A stretch of 64,000 nt of DNA from Actinoplanes sp. TBRC 11911 (GCF_012933445.1 NZ_JABBNC010000014.1:147288-211287), one strand, 5' to 3'; counted from the stretch's first letter, positions 17,128 through 24,876 are shown. A program made the numbers and translations. Notes: a model not told the origin generated them from the sequence alone.

Positions 17128-17736
17128 ATGAGCGACGAACAAGCATGGGATTCCCGGTACGCCGAGAGCGACCGCATCTGGAGCGGCAAGCCCAACGACG
17201 CGCTGGTCGCCGAGGTGTCCTCGCTGACGCCCGGCAGCGCCCTGGATCTGGGCTGCGGCGAGGGCGCCGACGCGGTGTGGCTGGCGACGCAGGGCTGGGA
17301 TGTCACGGCCGTGGACATCTCGACGGTGGCGCTGGCCCGGGCCGCCGCGCACGCGAGTGACGCCGGGGTGCGGGTGCGCTTCGAGCACCACAACTTGGAG
17401 CACTCCTTCCCGTCCGGCTCGTACGACCTGGTGTCCGCCCAGTTCTTGCATTTCTGGGGCGATTTCGACCGCGAGAAGATCCTGCGCACGGCGGCGTCCC
17501 ACGTGGCCCCGGGCGGCACGCTGCTGATCGAGGGCCACATGGACCCGGGCCCGTTCCACCACGAGCACCAGCACGAGATGCGCTTCCCGGCCCCGGACGA
17601 GGTGATCGCCGCGCTGGCCCTGGACGACACGTGGCAGGTGGAGACGAACCAGATCCACCCCCGGACCCAGACCGGCCCGGACGGGAAGCCGGCAACCCGC
17701 ACCGACGCGACGGTGAAGCTGCGGCGCCGCGCGTAG
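17128..17736 (+). CDS. Class I SAM-dependent methyltransferase
   Basis: A 202-residue methyltransferase. It begins MSDEQAWDSRYAESDRIWSG, typical of the Tam/UbiE-like group, and shows motif I LDLGCGEGADAVWLA (SAM binding), the acidic end of strand 2 VTAVDIS and motif III/IV around YDLVSAQFLHFWG. A His-rich segment (HMDPGPFHHEHQHEMRF) near residue 145 is unusual. The substrate is unknown. The last 80 codons and the downstream Uma2 gene were duplicated in tandem, leaving a 3' fragment of this gene at 18387-18624. The start ATG 17128 is chosen because homology begins there. Confidence 0.85.
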   Translation: MSDEQAWDSRYAESDRIWSGKPNDALVAEVSSLTPGSALDLGCGEGADAVWLATQGWDVTAVDISTVALARAAAHASDAGVRVRFEHHNLEHSFPSGSYDLVSAQFLHFWGDFDREKILRTAASHVAPGGTLLIEGHMDPGPFHHEHQHEMRFPAPDEVIAALALDDTWQVETNQIHPRTQTGPDGKPATRTDATVKLRRRA

Positions 17737-17739
17737 GGG

Positions 17740-18294
17740 TCAGGCGAGGTCGTGGTCGGTGGGCGTCGTGTTGAGGACCCAGGCCAGGGGCATCGTCGCG
17801 CGCACGGTGTAGTGGCCACCATCCAGTTGATGCATGGTCACCGTCTGGCCCTGGTCCTGGTCGATCACCCAGTACTGCGCGATGCCGGCCGCGGCGTACT
17901 CGGTGCGTTTGGTGACGGTGTCGATGCCCTCGGACCCCGGGGAGATGATCTCGGCGACGAGCATGACATCGGTGACCGGCAGCCAGACACCGTCGGTTTG
18001 CGGCTTGCTCCAGACGACCAGGTCGGGAATCCGGCCGCCGACGCCCCCGTCGCGGCCGGGTATCCGCAGGCCGACAGCCTGAGCGACGCGTTCGGCAGGA
18101 ACACCGGCCGCGGCCAGCCACATCATGAGGCGGGTGGCGATGATCGCATGTGCATACCCGGGAGGGGGCATGACGGAAAGGATCCCCTCGGGGCTGATCT
18201 CGTAGCGGTGGTGTTCGTCCGCGGCCATCATCGCGGTGAGGTCGTCGAGCGTCACGTCCGCTGGCATGTACCTGCCGACAGCCTCTGAGCTCAT
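17740..18294 (-). CDS. Uma2 family protein (PD-(D/E)XK nuclease fold), copy A
   Basis: A 184-residue protein of the DUF820/Uma2 family. Conserved blocks are HHRYEISPEGILSVMPPPG, GRIPDLVVW (catalytic Asp), VAEIISPGSEGID (catalytic Glu) and VTKRTEYAAAGIAQYWVID. These predicted endonuclease-like proteins are widely expanded in actinobacteria and cyanobacteria without a settled function. It is convergent with the methyltransferase (3 bp between stops) and is about 78% identical to copy B at 18632, with which it arose by tandem duplication. Upstream of its start sits a truncated copy of the CPT gene's 3' end, so unlike copy B it has lost the coupled upstream gene. Confidence 0.88.
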   Translation of the reverse strand: MSSEAVGRYMPADVTLDDLTAMMAADEHHRYEISPEGILSVMPPPGYAHAIIATRLMMWLAAAGVPAERVAQAVGLRIPGRDGGVGGRIPDLVVWSKPQTDGVWLPVTDVMLVAEIISPGSEGIDTVTKRTEYAAAGIAQYWVIDQDQGQTVTMHQLDGGHYTVRATMPLAWVLNTTPTDHDLA

Positions 18295-18386
18295 GCGGGC
18301 ATCGTATCCGTTTCGCCGGCCGGGCTCACTCCCTGTCCACAGGACGCACCGTTCCGCCTACGCCGGTCCCGCAGCCGGTGGAAAGC

Positions 18387-18624
18387 CCCACGTGTCCCGG
18401 GCGGCACGCTGCTGATCGAGGGCCACATGGACCCGGGCCCGTTCCACCACGAGCACCAGCACGAGATGCGCTTCCCGGCGCCGGACGAGGTGATCGCCGC
18501 GCTGGCCCTGGACGACGCGTGGCAGGTGGAGACGAGCCAGGTCCACCCCCGGACCCAGACCGGCCCGGACGGGAAGCCGGCAACCCGCACGGACGCGACG
18601 GTGAAGCTGCGCCGCCGCGCCTAG
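18387..18624 (+). pseudogene. Truncated 3' copy of the methyltransferase gene
   Basis: This stretch repeats the last 80 codons of the methyltransferase at 17128, starting inside the codons for SHVAPGG and ending with the same KLRRRA and stop. It has no SAM-binding motif and no start of its own; the internal ATG at 18427 could at most give 65 residues (MDPGPFHHEHQHEMRF onward). It is a by-product of the tandem duplication. Few substitutions separate it from the parent, and the reading frame is intact, which indicates a recent event. Confidence 0.88.
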
Positions 18625-18631
18625 CTGCCCG

Positions 18632-19186
18632 CTATACGAGGTCGTGGTCGGCGGGCGTCATGTTGAGAAGCCAGGCGAGGGGCATCGATTCGCGGACGGT
18701 GTAGTGGCCACCGTCGAGTTCATGCATGGTGACATTGTGAGCCGGATCCTGGTCGACGAGCCAGTATTGAGGGATGCCCGCCCCGGCGTATTCAGTTCGT
18801 TTCGTGACTGTGTCGACACCCTCGGACCCGGGGGAAATGATCTCGACGACGAGGAGGACGTTGGTGACCGGCAGCCAGACACCGTCGGCCTGAGCCTTGC
18901 TCCACAGGACAAGATCGGGGATCCGGCCGCCGAGGCCACCGTTCCGGCCGGGAATCCGTAGTCCGACGCCCTGGGCGAATCGATCCAGAGGGAACCCGGC
19001 TGCTATGAGCCACGCCGTAAGGCGGTTGGCGATGATGGCGCGCGCGAGGCCCGGCGGGGGCATGACAGACAGGACCCCGTCGGGGCTGATCTCGTAGCGG
19101 TGGTGTTCGTCCGCGGCCATCATCGCGGTGAGGTCGTCGAGCGTCACGTCCGCTGGCATGTACCTGTCGACAGCCTCTGAGCTCAT
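18632..19186 (-). CDS. Uma2 family protein, copy B
   Basis: A 184-residue paralogue of the gene at 17740, with the same catalytic pattern: GRIPDLVLW (Asp), VVEIISPGSEGVD (Glu) and VTKRTEYAGAGIPQYWLVD. The first 35 residues are almost identical to copy A; most differences are in the middle (AIIANRLTAWLIAAGFPLDR against AIIATRLMMWLAAAGVPAER) and the C-terminal third. Its ATG overlaps the stop of the CPT-like gene (shared ATGA, 19183-19186), so it is translationally coupled to that gene. Function is unknown. Confidence 0.88.
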   Translation of the reverse strand: MSSEAVDRYMPADVTLDDLTAMMAADEHHRYEISPDGVLSVMPPPGLARAIIANRLTAWLIAAGFPLDRFAQGVGLRIPGRNGGLGGRIPDLVLWSKAQADGVWLPVTNVLLVVEIISPGSEGVDTVTKRTEYAGAGIPQYWLVDQDPAHNVTMHELDGGHYTVRESMPLAWLLNMTPADHDLV

Positions 19187-19809
19187 GCGGGCATCGTATC
19201 CGTTTCGCCGGCCGGGCTCACTCCCTGTCCACAGGACGCACCGTTCCGCTTATGCGCGACCCGCAGCCTTTCGAAAGCCGTCGGGCCGGTCGGCCGGCTA
19301 CGCAGGAACGCGCCGATTCGCGCGGCCGAGTCGGCGTTCAAAGCCGTCGTGTCGAGCTCCAGGTCGTACCGGCGGTGGGCGTGGACCAGGGCAAGCTGCG
19401 CAGCCGCCTGTCCGGGGGTTCGGTCGCCACGGGCCAGTTCGCGGCGGGTCAGTTCGGCCGCCGAGCAGTGCAGGCCCACGAACACGACGTCGAACGGCTC
19501 GAACAACGTCAGGCAGTCGTCGAGGCGCCACGGCTCGCTGAAGAGGTGGTCGACCACCACGTCGTTGCCGGCGGCGGCCATGCCGGCCACCGCGCGGTGG
19601 AAGCCTGCCCGGGTGCGGGCCAGCATCGCGTCGATGTCGGCCTCGGGGACGCGGACCAGCGCGCGCATCTCCCCGAACGCGTCGACCGACAGGTGGAACC
19701 ATGGCGTGTCCAGGGTTTGCAGCAGGCTGCGCGCGACGCTCGATTTCCCCGAGCTGGACGTGCCGTTGAGCAGCACGATCCGGCCGGGCGGTCCGGGCGG
19801 CGGCCTCAC
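19183..19809 (-). CDS. Chloramphenicol phosphotransferase-like (CPT) P-loop kinase
   Basis: About 208 residues from a GTG at 19809, just before RIVLLNGTSSSGKSSVARSL, the family's Walker A. HLSVDAFGEMR supplies the acidic residue that in CPT of Streptomyces venezuelae is the catalytic base region; VVDHLFSEPWRLDDCL and FVGLHCSAAELTRREL are the family's later blocks. CPT phosphorylates the primary hydroxyl of chloramphenicol; most homologues are annotated only by similarity and may act on other small molecules. The last 20-30 codons lie within the duplicated segment, and the stop overlaps the Uma2 copy B start. Upstream start choices are uncertain because the frame remains open into the exonuclease gene. 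Confidence 0.8.
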   Translation of the reverse strand: MRPPPGPPGRIVLLNGTSSSGKSSVARSLLQTLDTPWFHLSVDAFGEMRALVRVPEADIDAMLARTRAGFHRAVAGMAAAGNDVVVDHLFSEPWRLDDCLTLFEPFDVVFVGLHCSAAELTRRELARGDRTPGQAAAQLALVHAHRRYDLELDTTALNADSAARIGAFLRSRPTGPTAFERLRVAHKRNGASCGQGVSPAGETDTMPA

Positions 19810-19886
19810 GCTGGTGCCGAGACAGACGGTGGCATGCCCTGACCGTATCGACAGTCCTGACAAGAACTCGCGCCGGGATTCCGCTG

Positions 19887-20924
19887 TCAGAAGAGGGCGA
19901 GCTGCCCAGGGGTCGGGTCGCGGCGTGAGGTCAGGCCACCGCGGAACGCCCACGGGTGGAACTCGGGTACCGAGTCGTCCGGCGGGGGCGGGGCATCCAC
20001 CAGCGCCCACAAGGACGGGCCCAGGTTGATGCCCCGCTCGCGGAACGCGCGCCGCATCACCGGAAGGCTCAGCGGCAGCCGGGCGGTGGCCAGGTCGGGC
20101 AGCGGCAGGTCGTCGCGCATGCGCATGATCAGGCGATTGCGTTCGATGGTCGCGCGCGCGGACGGGTCCAGGAAGTACGAGGCGGCGTGGTCGCCCACGG
20201 TGGAGCGGACCAGCGCGTGGTCGGCCTGCCAGGCGGCCTCCACACTGCCGAACACGGCGAGCAGTTTGGCTGCGGTTGTGGAGCCGAACCGGCGTACACC
20301 GGGAAGGTTGTCGGAAGGATCCCCGCGCAGGGCGGCGAAATCGCGGTACTGGCCCGGGTCGACGCCGTAGAGCGCCGGCAGGCCCGCGGTGTCGATCAGG
20401 GTGGCCTCGTCGAAGCCGCCGTTGCGCACCCGCAGCACCGAGGTCTGCTCGTCGATCAGCGCGAACGCGTCCCGGTCGCTGGTCATCAGAACCGAACGCC
20501 AGCCCGCGCGCCGGGCCGCTGCTGCCGCGCTGGCCAGCACGTCGTCGGCTTCCCACGAGGCCGGTACGACCGTGCAGACCCCCGCCGCGCGCAACAGGCC
20601 CGGTGCGACGGCGAGCTGGGCCGTCAGGTCGGCGGGTTTGTCCGGGCGGTGCGCCTTGTATTCCGGGAACTGCGTGCGGCGCGCCGACGACACCGGACAG
20701 TCGAAGCCGATGACCACCGCGTCCGGGCGGAGCTGAGCGGCGCCGCGAGCCAGGTAGCCGATCAGGCCGCGCAACGCCCAGATCGGAGCACCGTCCGGGG
20801 AGAGCATCGCCTCGGCCGCACCCGCGTGGTAGGCGCGGTGCAGCAGGCTGTTCCCGTCGAGGACGAGCAGCAGCGGCGGGGCGGCAGGCACCCGATGAGC
20901 GTACGCGCGACCCGCCGGAACCAT
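19887..20924 (-). CDS. Stand-alone 5'-3' exonuclease (PolA N-domain/FEN-like)
   Basis: About 345 residues from ATG 20924, which has AGGGGAG just upstream; a GTG at 20891 is an alternative. The protein is a FEN-type nuclease without polymerase domain: LLLVLDGNSLLHRAYHA gives the first metal-binding Asp, FPEYKAHRPDKPADL the helical arch, SWEADDVLAS and MTSDRDAFALID the acidic metal ligands, and GDPSDNLPGVRRFGSTTAAK the helix-hairpin-helix H3TH motif. Such proteins remove flaps and RNA primers; actinobacteria commonly have one in addition to PolA. Two LacI-like operator sequences lie 50-120 bp upstream. Confidence 0.87.
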   Translation of the reverse strand: MVPAGRAYAHRVPAAPPLLLVLDGNSLLHRAYHAGAAEAMLSPDGAPIWALRGLIGYLARGAAQLRPDAVVIGFDCPVSSARRTQFPEYKAHRPDKPADLTAQLAVAPGLLRAAGVCTVVPASWEADDVLASAAAAARRAGWRSVLMTSDRDAFALIDEQTSVLRVRNGGFDEATLIDTAGLPALYGVDPGQYRDFAALRGDPSDNLPGVRRFGSTTAAKLLAVFGSVEAAWQADHALVRSTVGDHAASYFLDPSARATIERNRLIMRMRDDLPLPDLATARLPLSLPVMRRAFRERGINLGPSLWALVDAPPPPDDSVPEFHPWAFRGGLTSRRDPTPGQLALF

Positions 20925-20973
20925 CACTCCCCTGATGGCCCCGGCGGGCATCCACGCAGGCACGGGCCGTCGA

Positions 20974-20987
20974 TGTTCACGTTCACA
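20974..20987. promoter_or_regulatory. LacI-type operator candidate TGTTCACGTTCACA
   Basis: The 14-mer fits the LacI-family pattern TGTNNACGNNNACA with a central CG. It is 50 bp upstream of the exonuclease start and about 1.6 kb from the nearest LacI gene start. Confidence 0.4.
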
Positions 20988-21029
20988 AGAGTGAATCTTG
21001 CAGCGGGTCGGCTCGCGCGCTGCATAGAA

Positions 21030-21043
21030 TGTGAACGATAACA
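21030..21043. promoter_or_regulatory. LacI-type operator candidate TGTGAACGATAACA
   Basis: A second 14-mer of the same pattern, 56 bp from the first. On the + strand it directly follows TAGAAT (21025-21030), a possible -10 box, although no gene follows in that direction; the 62-bp repeat array begins 150 bp downstream. Confidence 0.4.
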
Positions 21044-21196
21044 ACGTTGGAAGTCAATACACGAAATTCGCGCCACCCGGACAGGGCCGCCGACCTGCGC
21101 AGCCCCGCGGCAGGCGCGGCCGCGAACCGTCGGGGGCGGCCTCCCTTGGTTGCCCGCGCGCGCCAGAGCGGAGAGCTACGACCGCGCGGGTCACCG

Positions 21197-21590
21197 GTGT
21201 GCCGCGGCCTGGTGTGGGGAGTTCGGGCGGTGGGGGCGTCGCTGGTTCCCACACCGGGGTGTGTCGTGGCGTGGTGTGGGGAGTTCGGGCGGTGGGGGCG
21301 TCGCTGGTTCCCACACCGGGGTGTGTCGTGGCGTGGTGTGGGGAGTTCGGGCGGTGGGGGCGTCGCTGGTTCCCACACCCGCGTGTGCTGCGGCTTGGTG
21401 TGGGGAGTTCGGGCGGTGGGGGCGTCGCCAGTCCCCACACCCGCGTGTGCTGCGGCGTGGTGTGGGGAGTTCGGGCGATGGGGGCGTCGCCAGTTCCCAC
21501 ACCCGGGTGCGGCGCGGCCTGGTGTGGGGAGCCCGGCCGTCGTGCCTTCCCACACCGCGGTGCGCCGCCGCCCCATGTGGGGAGCGGAAA
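21197..21590. repeat. Array of 62-bp hairpin repeats
   Basis: GGTGTGGGGA recurs at 21211, 21273, 21335, 21397, 21459 and 21521, exactly 62 bp apart, with a degenerate copy (CATGTGGGGA) at 21574. In each full unit it pairs with a downstream TTCCCACACC or TCCCCACACC, making a stem of about 10 bp around a 25-base GC-rich loop containing GGAGTTCGGGCG. Because 62 is not a multiple of three, the long open frames across the array on both strands are compositional and not a repeat protein. The rest of 20925-21617 contains only the two operator candidates above. Confidence 0.9.
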
Positions 21591-21617
21591 CGGCGGGCCG
21601 GCAGGCGTACGGGGAAA

Positions 21618-22634
21618 TCAGGCAGGGGGTGCGACGCTGTCGCGCACGACCAGGGCCGGAGCGATCGTGCGCCGGGTAGACGTATCCACCGTGCCCGACT
21701 CGATCTGGGCGAGCAATAACTCCAGGCTGGCGGCCGCCGCCGCGTCGAAGTCGGGCCGGACCGTGGTCAGCGGCGGGGTGAAATAGGCCGCCTCGGGCAC
21801 GTCGTCGAACCCCACGATGCTCACGTCCTCGGGCACCCGCCGGCCGTGCTCGTTCAGCGCCCGCAGCAACCCCAGCGCGATGTTGTCGTTCGCCGTGAAC
21901 ACCGCCGTCACCTCCGGCAGGCGGGCCAAAAGCTGGCCGTTGCGGTAGCCGGACGCCGCACTCCAGTCCCCGCTCAGCAGCGGCGGGATCTCGGCCCCGG
22001 CGTCTTTCAGCGCCGACTCCCACCCCCGTACGCGTCCGGCCGCGTCGAACCAGTCGGACGGCCCGGAGATGTGCCACACCGACGGGTGACCCGCCGCCAG
22101 CAGATGCTCGGTCGCCGCCCGCGCCCCGAAGACCTGGTCGACCGTCACGAGGGTGCTCGCGCGTTCCGGGTCGCCGTCGATGGTGACCAGCGGGACGTCG
22201 TCGGGCAGGTGCTCGAGCGCGGCGCCCGCCCCGGCCACCGGCGCCAGCACCACGAGGCCCGCGACCCGCTGATCGAGGTGGCGTTCTACGGCCTCGGCGA
22301 TGGAGCGCTCGTCCAGGTTGCGGACGCTGCCCACGTTCACCGCGAAGCCGGTCGCCTGGGCCGCCTCCTCGAACGCCGCCAGCATCGACGAAGGCCCGAA
22401 CAGCGACGAGTTCTGCGCGACCACACCGATCACCTTGGAGGTGCCCGTGACGAGGGCGCGCGCCGCCCGGTCCGGCCGGTAGCCCAGCTCGGCGATCGCC
22501 GCCCGCACCTTCAGCCTGGTCTGCTCGCTCACGTTCTTGTGCTCGTTGAGCACCCGTGAGACGGTCTGGTGCGACACCCCTGCCAGCCGGGCGACGTCCA
22601 TCATGCCCGGCGGACGTCCGCGCTTCACGCTCAC
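21618..22634 (-). CDS. LacI-family transcriptional regulator (first of a tandem pair)
   Basis: A 338-residue repressor starting at GTG 22634. Residues about 10-55 are the LacI helix-turn-helix plus hinge (MMDVARLAGVSHQTVSRVLN, then LGYRPDRAARALVTG). The periplasmic-binding-protein-like sensor domain follows, with VIGVVAQNSSLFGPSSML at the first strand and VSIVGFDDVPEAAYFTPPL as the conserved effector-site block. It lies 50 bp downstream of a second LacI gene in the same direction and shares about half of its residues with it; both have the SGYxxGxxLAR motif. The inducer is probably a sugar but cannot be named. Confidence 0.88.
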   Translation of the reverse strand: MSVKRGRPPGMMDVARLAGVSHQTVSRVLNEHKNVSEQTRLKVRAAIAELGYRPDRAARALVTGTSKVIGVVAQNSSLFGPSSMLAAFEEAAQATGFAVNVGSVRNLDERSIAEAVERHLDQRVAGLVVLAPVAGAGAALEHLPDDVPLVTIDGDPERASTLVTVDQVFGARAATEHLLAAGHPSVWHISGPSDWFDAAGRVRGWESALKDAGAEIPPLLSGDWSAASGYRNGQLLARLPEVTAVFTANDNIALGLLRALNEHGRRVPEDVSIVGFDDVPEAAYFTPPLTTVRPDFDAAAAASLELLLAQIESGTVDTSTRRTIAPALVVRDSVAPPA

Positions 22635-22684
22635 TCGTACCCCGCATCCGCCTGTTGCAGGCAGAATAGCCCCAGCGGCTGTGA

Positions 22685-23692
22685 TCAAGCGGGCCGGGCG
22701 GCCACCGTGTCGCGGCCGATCAGGACGGGTTCGACCAGTGCCGACTCCGCGGAGCGGGCCCCGGTGGCGAGCTGTTCCAGCAGCAGGCGCAGGGCTTGGC
22801 GGCCCACCTCGGCGAACTCCTGGCGGATCGTGGTCAGCCCGGGATGGAAGTATCCGGCCTCCGGCACGTCGTCGAAGCCGATCAGGCTGATGTCGTCGGG
22901 GATGCGCTTGCCGTGCTCGGCCATGGCCCGCATGACGCCGAGCGCGACGTGGTCGTTGGCCGCGAAGATCGCCGTGCAGTCCGGGATGCGGGCGAGCATC
23001 CGGCCGCACTGGTAGCCGGACGCGGCCGACCAGCCCGCCCGGGGCATCGGCGGGGCCTGCGCTCCGGCCTCGGCCAGCGCCGCCCGCCAGCCCTGTTCGC
23101 GGGCGCGGCTGCCGTGCCACTGTTCCGGGCCGGCCACGTGCCAGACGGTCTTGTGGCCCTGGTCGAGCAGATGTCTGGTGGCGAGCATGCCGCCGGCGTA
23201 CTGGTCGACCGAGACGTTGGCGACCTCCCACTCGGGCAGGCCGTCCACGGTGACGATCGGCAGCCCGGACGGCACCAGGGCCATCGACTCGGCGGCGGCG
23301 TCGACCGGCGCGATGAACACGAGCCCGGCGGCGCCCTGCTGCACCAGCCGTTCCACGATGCGGCGCGAGGCGGCGGTCGCGTCGTACCCGGCCACGTGCC
23401 CGACGGTCAGCGACAGGTCGGCGCCCAGGGCGGCCTCGCCGATCGCCTGCACCATGCTGGACGGCCCGTACAGCGTCGTGTTCTGCGCGACCACTCCGAC
23501 CACATTGGACCGTCCGGTCGCCAGCACGCGCGCGGAGAGGTTACGCCGGTAGCCGAGTTCGGCGATCGCGGCGAGAACCCGGGTGCGGGTGGTCGCGGAG
23601 ACGTGCGGATGTCCGTTGAGCACCCGGGAGACGGTCTGATGCGAGACGCCGGCGCGGGCCGCCACGTCCGACATCACGGGGCGGCGGCTCAT
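22685..23692 (-). CDS. LacI-family transcriptional regulator (second of a tandem pair)
   Basis: A 335-residue repressor from ATG 23692. It has the DNA-binding head MSDVAARAGVSHQTVSRVLN followed by LGYRRNLSARVLATGRSNVV, and the sensor block ISLIGFDDVPEAGYFHPGL. It is first in the tandem LacI pair and probably the result of an old gene duplication. An operator candidate (TGTGAACGCAAACA) lies 78 bp upstream at 23770, consistent with autoregulation. No sugar transporter lies next to the pair, which is unusual for LacI regulators; the hydrolase at 24016 is the nearest possible target. Confidence 0.88.
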   Translation of the reverse strand: MSRRPVMSDVAARAGVSHQTVSRVLNGHPHVSATTRTRVLAAIAELGYRRNLSARVLATGRSNVVGVVAQNTTLYGPSSMVQAIGEAALGADLSLTVGHVAGYDATAASRRIVERLVQQGAAGLVFIAPVDAAAESMALVPSGLPIVTVDGLPEWEVANVSVDQYAGGMLATRHLLDQGHKTVWHVAGPEQWHGSRAREQGWRAALAEAGAQAPPMPRAGWSAASGYQCGRMLARIPDCTAIFAANDHVALGVMRAMAEHGKRIPDDISLIGFDDVPEAGYFHPGLTTIRQEFAEVGRQALRLLLEQLATGARSAESALVEPVLIGRDTVAARPA

Positions 23693-23769
23693 ACCGGTCC
23701 GGCGGACAGGATTGCGGGCATGCGAGACCGTCCTTCGCGGGTATCGACCGCCGGGGATGAAAGGCGGAT

Positions 23770-23783
23770 TGTGAACGCAAACA
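23770..23783. promoter_or_regulatory. LacI-type operator candidate TGTGAACGCAAACA
   Basis: Same 14-mer pattern as at 20974 and 21030; it lies upstream of the LacI gene at 23692, as expected for an autoregulatory site. Confidence 0.4.
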
Positions 23784-23969
23784 TGCGTGCCGGACGCCCG
23801 TACTGTCAAGGGACCGCAACCCGCCCGTTACGTTTTCGTGATATTCGACTTCGCCTAAACAAGCGGGTGAACCGGGGTCTGCAGGCGCGTCGGTGCCCCG
23901 CGGAGAAGGTCAAAGGCCTCCCTCCCGTACGCCGTCCGAGTGTTAACGATCTCAGGTGCGACAGCACGC

Positions 23970-24000
23970 GACCGGCCGACGGGATCACCGCCGGCCGGTC
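23970..24000 (-). terminator. Hairpin after the cutinase-like gene
   Basis: Nine-base complementary arms (GACCGGCCG at 23970-23978 and CGGCCGGTC at 23992-24000) with a 13-base loop, 15 bp beyond the hydrolase stop on the minus strand. Confidence 0.6.
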
Positions 24001-24015
24001 TCGGGTGGGAGCGGG

Positions 24016-24876
24016 TCAGGTCAACGGGCAGGTATTGCGGTATTCCTCGATCTGGCTACCCGTGGGCCCCGGGCAGATGAACTGGTCGTAGCGCGTGTCG
24101 TTGTCCACGAACCGCTTCAGCCAGGACACCGCCAGCCGCGCCGTCGGCGTGTTCACCGACTGCGGGAAGAAGTGCGACGCGTTGTTCAGCTCCAGGTACG
24201 CCTTCTCGGCCGACGACGGGATGCTGGTGTAGAACGGCACCGAATGCGACGCCACCGGCGCGACCGTGTCCGACTCGCCGCCCACGATCAGCGTCGGCAC
24301 CCGCAGCGTCGACCACGACTTGGTCGTGTTCCAGGGCGCGAGCGGCACCGCGGCCTGCAGCGACGGCCGGCTGCGGGCCGCCTCCAGCGTGCCGCCACCA
24401 CCCATCGAGTGGCCGGCCACGGCGAGCCGGGTCGCGTCGATGCGCCCCCGCACCGAACTGGACCGGGTCAGATAGTCGAGCGCCGCCAGCAGTTGCTGAC
24501 CCCGCGACGCGGGCTGGTCGAGCAGCGAATTGGTCTCGATGCCGATCACCACGAAGCCGTGCGAGGCGATCCGCGGCCCCAGCCACGACAGGCTCGACCA
24601 GGTCGCGGTGAAGCCGGGCGAGATCGCCACCGCTCCGAACGTGCCCTGACTGGTGTCGGTCGGATAGTAGATGACCCCGCCGCCGAACCCGCTCACCAGC
24701 GACGACACGTTCTCAGTGCCCACCGAGAACGGCCCTCGGGAGGCATCCAGCACGGACAGGGAAGGCGCCGGCCCGCGCTCGTAGGGATTGTCGGCGGCCA
24801 GGGCGACCGACGTGCCGGAACCGACGGTCATCGCGACGGCGGCGGCGATCGTGGCGAGGAGACGGAGTGGCTTCAC
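24016..24876 (-). CDS. Secreted cutinase/polyester hydrolase of the actinobacterial PET-hydrolase type
   Basis: A 286-residue protein with a signal peptide ending near ALA-ADN (about residue 28). The mature N-terminus NPYERGPAPS, then GPFSV..ENVSSL, GFGGGVIYYP, GAVAISPGFT and RFVDNDTRYDQFICPGP are the landmarks of Thermobifida/Saccharomonospora cutinases and LCC. The catalytic triad is Ser157 in GHSMGGGG, Asp203 in ESDTVAPV and His235 in NNASHFFP. The substrate-site Trp (PWNTTKSW, residue 182) and Met158 are present; the aromatic oxyanion-hole residue is Phe89 where relatives usually have Tyr. Cys268 and Cys283 should form the C-terminal disulfide. Family members hydrolyse cutin, and several depolymerise polyethylene terephthalate. 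It starts at GTG 24876, divergent from the LAL gene. Confidence 0.92.
   Translation of the reverse strand: MKPLRLLATIAAAVAMTVGSGTSVALAADNPYERGPAPSLSVLDASRGPFSVGTENVSSLVSGFGGGVIYYPTDTSQGTFGAVAISPGFTATWSSLSWLGPRIASHGFVVIGIETNSLLDQPASRGQQLLAALDYLTRSSSVRGRIDATRLAVAGHSMGGGGTLEAARSRPSLQAAVPLAPWNTTKSWSTLRVPTLIVGGESDTVAPVASHSVPFYTSIPSSAEKAYLELNNASHFFPQSVNTPTARLAVSWLKRFVDNDTRYDQFICPGPTGSQIEEYRNTCPLT

Larger units (their letters stand above)
17498..19277. repeat. Approximately 890-bp tandem duplication (units 17498-18386 and 18387-19277)
   Basis: The sequence from CCCACGTG at 17498 to GAAAG at 18385 recurs at 18387 to 19277. Each unit holds the methyltransferase 3' end, a complete Uma2 gene and the last part of the CPT-like gene. 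The junction at about 18385/18387 fuses CPT tail to methyltransferase tail. The flanks are nearly identical between units (for example about 60 consecutive bases upstream of both Uma2 genes), whereas the Uma2 bodies have diverged. Confidence 0.9.
23693..24015. other. Intergenic region upstream of the LacI pair
   Basis: 323 bp without a gene. It holds the LacI-type site at 23770-23783, a weaker half-similar TGTTAACGAT at 23941, an AT-richer stretch around 23820-23870 that probably contains the regulator promoter, and the hydrolase terminator at 23970-24000. Confidence 0.6.

Noticed and set aside
18291..18590. 99-codon minus strand frame upstream of Uma2 copy A
   Set aside because: It is antisense to the methyltransferase fragment joined to the duplicated tail of the CPT gene; not an independent gene.
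19183..20955. 590-codon minus strand frame as one large protein
   Set aside because: Only the last 208 codons match a family (CPT); the upstream part is an alternative frame of the exonuclease gene.
21054..21719. Long open frames across the 62-bp repeat array on both strands, looking like Pro/His- or Gly/Val-rich repeat proteins
   Set aside because: The 62-bp period is not a multiple of three, so successive repeats are read in different frames; frames stay open only because of GC-rich composition.
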